Assembly (NCBI GenBank): GCA_030770425.1
Contig: JASJFT010000306.1
Span: 1 to 42,448, forward strand
Reading direction: 5' to 3'
Source: Darksidea phi
Lineage: Eukaryota > Ascomycota > Dothideomycetes > Pleosporales > Lentitheciaceae
Length of the DNA stretch: 42,448 bases
The notes beneath the pieces are model-generated. The model saw only the letters and a program-made list of their open reading frames with translations. It did no database searches and was not told the origin of the DNA. The stretch's first letter is position 1. Each line of letters starts with the position of its first letter. This document shows positions 37,360 through 42,448 of this stretch, one piece after another. The position numbers and the translations under genes were made by a program.

Positions 37360-37860
37360 AGTTAGTATATATTATATTAAAGTATACTATTATATATAGT
37401 ATAATTCTAATCTAGACTTTATAAACCCTTAGCTTCTATCCTTATTTCTAAGTACTAGTAATAACGGACTACTTAGTATATATTATATTAAAGTATACTA
37501 TTGCGTATAGTATAATTCTAATCTAAACTTTATAAATCTATTATTTCTATCCTTACCTCTAAACGTTAGTAATAGTAGACTACTTAGTATATATTATATT
37601 AAAGTATACTATTATATATAGTATAATTCTAATCTAGACTTTATAAACTTATTACTTCTATCCTTACCTCTAAGTATTAATAATAATAAACTACTTAGTA
37701 TATATTATATTAAAGTATACTATTATATATAGTATAATTCTAACCTAGACTTTATAGATCTATTACTTCTATTTTTATCTCTAAGTATTAGTAATAGTAG
37801 GCTACTTAATATATATTATATCGAAGTATATTATTATATATAGTAGAATTCTAAAGGACT
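37360..37860 (+). repeat. Block B 111-bp repeats, five units
   Basis: Units aligned on ttatattaaa start at 37,372, 37,483, 37,594, 37,705 and 37,816. All four intervals are exactly 111 bp. The second unit keeps a TG (37,502-37,503) inside its palindrome, giving ctattgcgtatag. This hints that the original stem was a GC-richer hairpin. Confidence 0.92.
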
Positions 37861-37879
37861 AACTAACGTAAACTAAGCC

Positions 37880-38150
37880 TATACCCTTTTTAACCCTTAT
37901 TAATAGGATATTTAAGCGAATCTAAGTTAATAAATCGAGTCTAAAGCCTATAGAAGGTCTAAAGATTCGTTTTTTAAGATAGTATTTTATTATCTTCTAC
38001 CCTATAAAAGGTATAGTACCCTTTCTAACCCTTATTAATAGGATATCTAAGTAAACCTAAGTTAATAAACTAAGCCTAAAGTCTATAGAAGGTCTAAAGG
38101 ATATACTCTTTAAGATAGTACTCTATTATCTTCTACTCTACGAGGGGTAT
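37880..38150 (+). repeat. 135-bp direct repeat, two units
   Basis: The motif acccttattaataggata starts at 37,893 and again at 38,028, 135 bp (45 codons) apart. Flanking sequence is similar across the unit. This is the third family in the block whose period is a multiple of three. Confidence 0.85.
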
Positions 38151-38153
38151 ATT

Positions 38154-38700
38154 AGACTATACCATCTCGAGCTAAAAGAAAAGTATACTATATTCCTTCT
38201 AACTATATCTCTTCTCTATAATTAGAATTTAGATTTAGAATAGAGGATCTATTATTTTTTTAAGTACCTAGTCTACTAGTTTAAGAATAAGAGGTAATTA
38301 CTAGAAGGTATATATAAAGTATTATTAAAAGACTATAATAAGAAAATAAGGATATTCTTCGAGATAGGCTATATTTATATTAATTTATAAGCTCTATAGA
38401 GAGTATTAAGTAATAATAAGCTTATAAAGCTTATAGATTAATATAAATATAATCTATTTTATTAAGTAGTATTAAATCTTAAGAGGTTTCTATAAACCCC
38501 TCTAGTAGACTATAAAATAATTTAGTAGTTAGCGTAGTTTATTTAAGTAGAAAATAATATTAACCTTCTATCTACTCTTTAGATAGACTACGTATTCGAT
38601 ATATATAAGACCTAGGAGTAGATTATTCTACTTAAGAATATTTATACTAGTATACTTAAAAGGTTATATTCTCTCTAGCTATATAAGACTTATATAAATG
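38154..38700 (+). pseudogene. Coding-like tail of block B, unassigned
   Basis: The frame starting at 38,154 reads through about 180 codons. Its stops are only TAA or TAG that could come from CAA, CAG or TGG. Predicted character is mixed Lys/Leu/Ile/Asn with a helical middle. Two unmutated dinucleotides survive, CA at 38,163 and TG at 38,699. No family is recognised. Confidence 0.35.
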
Positions 38701-39357
38701 GTAAGCTTCTTACTACTACTATATATACTTATTCTACCTTAGAGCCGGGCTATTACTAGTTCCTATAATCTAGAATATCTTACTCCTAGAACTAGATATA
38801 TTAGTATCTTATAAGATATAACCCTTAATAGTAATCTCTTCTATAATAAGGGTATAAGATTTATACCTATAAGTTTAATAATATAATAACTACTACTTAT
38901 TCGAATATTATATTATACTTTTATATTATAAGATCCTACGGCGTAACCCCCTATACTCTAACTACTAACGTCTAATAGAATAGTAGCTAATATACTAGTA
39001 CTTATATTTAACTATCTAGTTATAGACTTCTTTCGCGGGACTTAGATATATAGAGAACTTATAATCTTAATAGCTTTTATTAGTTATACTATATATAATA
39101 GTATACTTTAATATAATATATACTAAGTAGTCCGTTATTACTAGTATTTAAAGATAAGGATAGGAGCTAAGGTCTATTATTCTAGATTTTAACGAAAATA
39201 TAATATAGTAAATTAATAATATACCCTAATACTTATCTAATAAATAGAATATAATATATTAAATAGTTTACTAGTACTTATATAAGATATATACGCGGTA
39301 TAGAGGCCGTTATATAAGTATATAATATATATAAATAAATATAGAACAATATTAGAG

Positions 39358-39440
39358 ATATACTACGGGTATAGACTAATATTTAATAATATTAAAAGTA
39401 TAAAATAAATATACTACGGGTATAGACTAATATAGAACGC
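39358..39440 (+). repeat. Short direct repeat of 51-bp period
   Basis: The sequence atactacgggtatagactaa occurs near 39,358 and again about 51 bp later, with diverged sequence between. A surviving CA is at 39,347. Confidence 0.75.
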
Positions 39441-39449
39441 TTATATAAT

Positions 39450-42350
39450 TTATACTATACTATATAGTACTATACTATATTTCTTACGATTTTTTTAAAG
39501 TAAACTTTTTACCGATATATTCTCTATATAATTCTATAGGTTTTATTTACTTATTTCTTATCTATACCTTCTTAAGCTATACTATAGTCTTTTATAATTT
39601 ACTTACTTTCTTTTTAAAATTAGATAGCTCTATCTAATAAGAGCTATATAAGAGAAAATTATATACTAGTTTATTATAAATAGAGAATATTAGGGGTATC
39701 TAGTAAGAGGATAACGTCTATAATATTAATAATATAGATACTAGTCTTAATATAGTATCTTCTCTTTAAGTATTTAGAGTAGCTAGTATATTCCTTATAA
39801 TACTATTAATCTTCTTTTTTAATATTAATCTAATATTATTTATAAGATTTTATAGAGTCTTTATCTAAGTATTTATAAAGCTAGTAAGTTTAAATTATAT
39901 AAGATCTTATACTATAGCTTATTTAACTCTTTATTACTATCGTTTAATAGGGTTTCTAATTAATAATAATATTCTCTTATAAACTATTTATAAATATAAC
40001 TCTAGTCTAGATATATTAGTTATAGTATATTTATCTACTACTATCTACTTATCTTAGTAGGCCCTTTCTAGTTCTTATCTTTATTAAATATCTTCGAATA
40101 TTTTAATATTATTATAAATATTATCTAGTATAAACTAGACTTATTCTATTAATAGTTTAGTATATAGCTTATTATAAGGCCTCCCTTAGATATTCTATAT
40201 TAGGAAGTCTAAGTTTTTAAATAATTCTAGTATATTATAGTAAATAGACTATTATATCTAAGGTACCTTTACTTCTTTCTTAAAGTTATTATATAGCTAT
40301 TATTCTTCTTTTATATAATTAGCTATATATACGGCTTATAATAGAATAGACTATTTAATTCTTATTATTAATAGCTTTTTTAACTTATTCTACGTATTTA
40401 CTAATATTAAAAATAGACTAGAAACGCTTTATATTATAGAGTTTTTACTTATTCTATATTAAGAAAGTATAGAGGTTAGTCGTAGAGTAGGGTATAAGAT
40501 AAAAGAATTAGTATTAATTATAAAGATAGTCCTTTATTACCTAAAAGACTAGTTTATTAGAGGTAATTAATCTAGATTAATAGATCGCCTAGTATCTTTA
40601 ATAGTAGGTTATTAGACTTCTAAGATAGAACCCTTATATAATATAGTTATTAGTAGCTAATCTATTATACCTAATTAGTTTAGTTAATCTAGTACTATAG
40701 TTCCTATTAATTCGCTTATTCTAATTCATATATAATCTAGTAGTAGGGCCTCTTCTTATAAATAAAACTTAGGTATTATCCCTAGATCTTTATATTATAG
40801 TCGTTTAAGTAAAGACTATAAATAGGTCCTTTAAATAGATAGTTCTTCTAGGATATCTAAGATAATTAAAATAATTAAATATAAAATTAGTTTATTAATT
40901 TCGACTAGATATCCTTATCTCTACTATCGAAATAGCTAGTAGTAGATAAGAGGGCTAGTACTCTTTACTAACTAGTTAGTACTAGTCTTAATAGTCTTCT
41001 TACCTAATATTTTATTAACTTAGAATAACTATTAAAATAGATAGTTAAGTCCTAGGACGTCTTTATTACTAGATAGGTAGTTTACTAATAATAATAGAGA
41101 TAATAGAGGATAGAGTTTAGTAATAGTATAAATATACTTCTATACTATCTTAGTAAATATCCTTCTATATTTAAGATTATAATTAATAAACTAGGTAAGC
41201 TAATAGGCTAGCTATACTACTAATAGAAGTAGCTTTAGGAGTAGGTAGATTACTATTTTATTAATTACTAATAATATACTATTTCTAGAGGTAGCTACTA
41301 GCTTAAATATTATAGAACTAGTAATAAAATATTTCCTAGTCTATTAGTTAATATAGGCCGGATATATATAAATATATTATAGAGAGGTACTAGTATTAAA
41401 GAGATATAAGGGAGTATAGTCGAGTAGTAGTATAAGAATAATATAAAAGTAGAAGTAGTATTAATAAAAGTATTTATTTAGTACTAGATAGTTAGTTAAT
41501 AATAATATAGTAAATAATAATATTAATAGTAGCTATCTTATATTTATATAGGTAGTCGGAGTATAATATATTAGAAAGAAGCTCGTCTATTAATAGTAAG
41601 AGCTTTAGTAGATATAAATAGATATTTTTATTAAATTAGAATATATTAGAAAACTAGTAAAGGATATCTTTAAGAGTATATATAGCTATTAATATCTACT
41701 AATTTTTAAATTAATAGTAGTTTATAGTATATAGTAGTACTTATTATATATTTAACTCTATCTAGATATATAATCCTATTAGTATATTATATATATTATT
41801 TCTACTATATTTAACTAGTTTAGTAGTAATTTAATATCTTAAAGATACTAAATCTATATTAATATAATATCTTAAAAGTACTAAGCTAGTATTTAATCTT
41901 AAAAAGATCTTATTATTAATAGCTTTTATAGTTACTATAAGTATAGTAGTAGTATAGAATTTTAGTAGTAGTAAAGCTATTTAGTTACTTATATACTTAG
42001 GTTTAGTATTATAGTTTTCTTAGAGGGTCTATAATTCGTACTACTTTAAAGCTACTATATTATTAGACTTACCTATAAAGAATACCGTCTTTTAATAGAT
42101 TATATATTTATTAACTAACTAACTAGACCTAAAGGGCTATTATATAGCCTTTAGCTATATAGCCCTAATTTTATAGCCTTAGCTATATAGACTAGTACTA
42201 TAGGCTAGCTATACTATATACTACCGTCTATAATAAAAGACCTTATCTATTAAATCTAGGATTAGAAATTACTATATAATTAACTTAAGATTCTAAAATA
42301 ATTATTTACCTTATTATTAGCTAATTAAGAATATAAGATTTAGAAGATAT
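39450..42350 (+). pseudogene. Unassigned coding-like sequence near the right edge
   Basis: A + strand frame from about 40,025 to 41,300 has fewer stops than its alternatives, and all of them are TAA or TAG. Allowing for RIP it would have been rich in Ser, Thr, Pro and Gln, which suggests a disordered protein, or a reading that only mimics one. No domain is seen. The last 250 bp (42,130-42,200) contain several copies of tagctatatag in both orientations, giving palindromic structure. A surviving CA is at 40,727. Confidence 0.3.
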
Positions 42351-42374
42351 ATAACTTAGCTAAAATACTATATA

Positions 42375-42448
42375 ACATGTTTACGTAGCGAGCGGCCATT
42401 CTAAGCGAGCGGCCACCCTCAAAATACACCTAAAAATCGAAAATCTAC
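42375..42448. mobile_element. Unmutated right edge, possible terminal repeat of a post-RIP transposon
   Basis: From 42,376 CpA and TpG reappear at normal density. The sequence agcgagcggcca occurs twice, at 42,387-42,398 and 42,404-42,415, a 17-bp step, followed by a purine/AC-rich stretch. Doubled short GC-rich motifs at an element edge are seen in terminal inverted repeats of fungal Tc1/mariner-pogo transposons. Only one end is in the window, so this is inference; it could equally be ordinary unaffected flank. Confidence 0.3.

Larger units (their letters stand above)
35090..39330 (+). pseudogene. Paralogous block B: second copy of the unknown unit
   Basis: A direct, diverged duplicate of block A, offset by about 7.3-7.5 kb. 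It shares the upstream stretch, the anchor at 35,718, both repeat families and the segment near 37,090-37,330. The part between the repeat families is about 1.05 kb here against 2.4 kb in A, so a deletion or insertion separates them. A frame near 35,490-35,640 is a Lys/Glu/Gln/Met-rich helix. After the 111-bp repeats, B has two 135-bp units and then a coding-like stretch (38,154-38,700) with only RIP-type stops and no recognisable motif. Its end is not defined; 39,330 is an estimate. Confidence 0.45.

Noticed and set aside
31480..37870. CRISPR array (regular repeats with spacers)
   Set aside because: The 111-bp units are similar along their whole length rather than short identical repeats with unique spacers, and the sequence is fungal.
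1..42448. Open reading frames of moderate length in many frames
   Set aside because: With ATG changed to ATA and TAA/TAG created at former Gln, Trp and other codons, ORF length carries no meaning here. Frames were kept only where family motifs were visible or where stops were all of RIP type over a long stretch.
1..42448. tRNA, rRNA or other structured RNA genes
   Set aside because: No conserved tRNA box A or B sequence or rRNA core was seen. Such motifs contain TGG, TTCGAATC and similar words that would be degraded here.

Overview
The window is about 42.3 kb of extremely A+T-rich DNA almost free of the dinucleotides CpA and TpG, while CpG, CpC and CpT remain. This is the signature of saturated repeat-induced point mutation (RIP, CpA to TpA on both strands). 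It points to a filamentous ascomycete (Pezizomycotina; the class cannot be fixed from sequence alone). No intact gene was found. ATG, TGG, CAA/CAG and TGT/TGC codons have become ATA, TAG/TAA and TAT/TAC, so every reading frame is broken. The features are relics recognised from conserved protein motifs that survive this predictable damage. Ordinary, unmutated sequence appears only at the two edges (1-76 and from about 42,375).

Layout. (1) 77-3,236: truncated Ty3/Gypsy relic on the + strand, with a pol C-terminus, a chromodomain and a likely 3' LTR. (2) 3,237-5,783 and 20,577-27,600: older sequence split by a later insertion. On the minus strand it holds a Plavaka-like DNA-transposase relic (about 23,560-25,280) and other unassigned coding-like sequence. 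(3) 5,789-20,571: a Ty3/Gypsy element on the + strand with 268-bp LTRs and target-site duplication gtata. (4) 9,325-16,322: a second complete Ty3/Gypsy element, minus strand, with 441-bp LTRs and target-site duplication gtact, inserted between the protease and reverse transcriptase of element (3). (5) 27,600-39,330: two tandem paralogous blocks of unknown identity on the + strand, each carrying the same two families of internal tandem repeats. (6) 39,450-42,350: unassigned + strand coding-like sequence. (7) 42,375-42,448: unmutated sequence with a doubled GC-rich 12-mer, possibly the edge of a younger transposon.

How it fits together: all three Gypsy elements end in a chromodomain or chromodomain-like module, a type known to direct integration into H3K9-methylated heterochromatin. 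RIP itself seeds such heterochromatin in fungi. The nest therefore reads as a self-reinforcing transposon sink. The order of events is unknown host sequence or Plavaka-like element, then the outer Gypsy, then the inner Gypsy, with RIP over everything, then possibly a post-RIP insertion at the right edge. Comparison of LTR twins shows that many sites are CG in one copy and TA in the other. This suggests a two-step route by which CpG is also lost.
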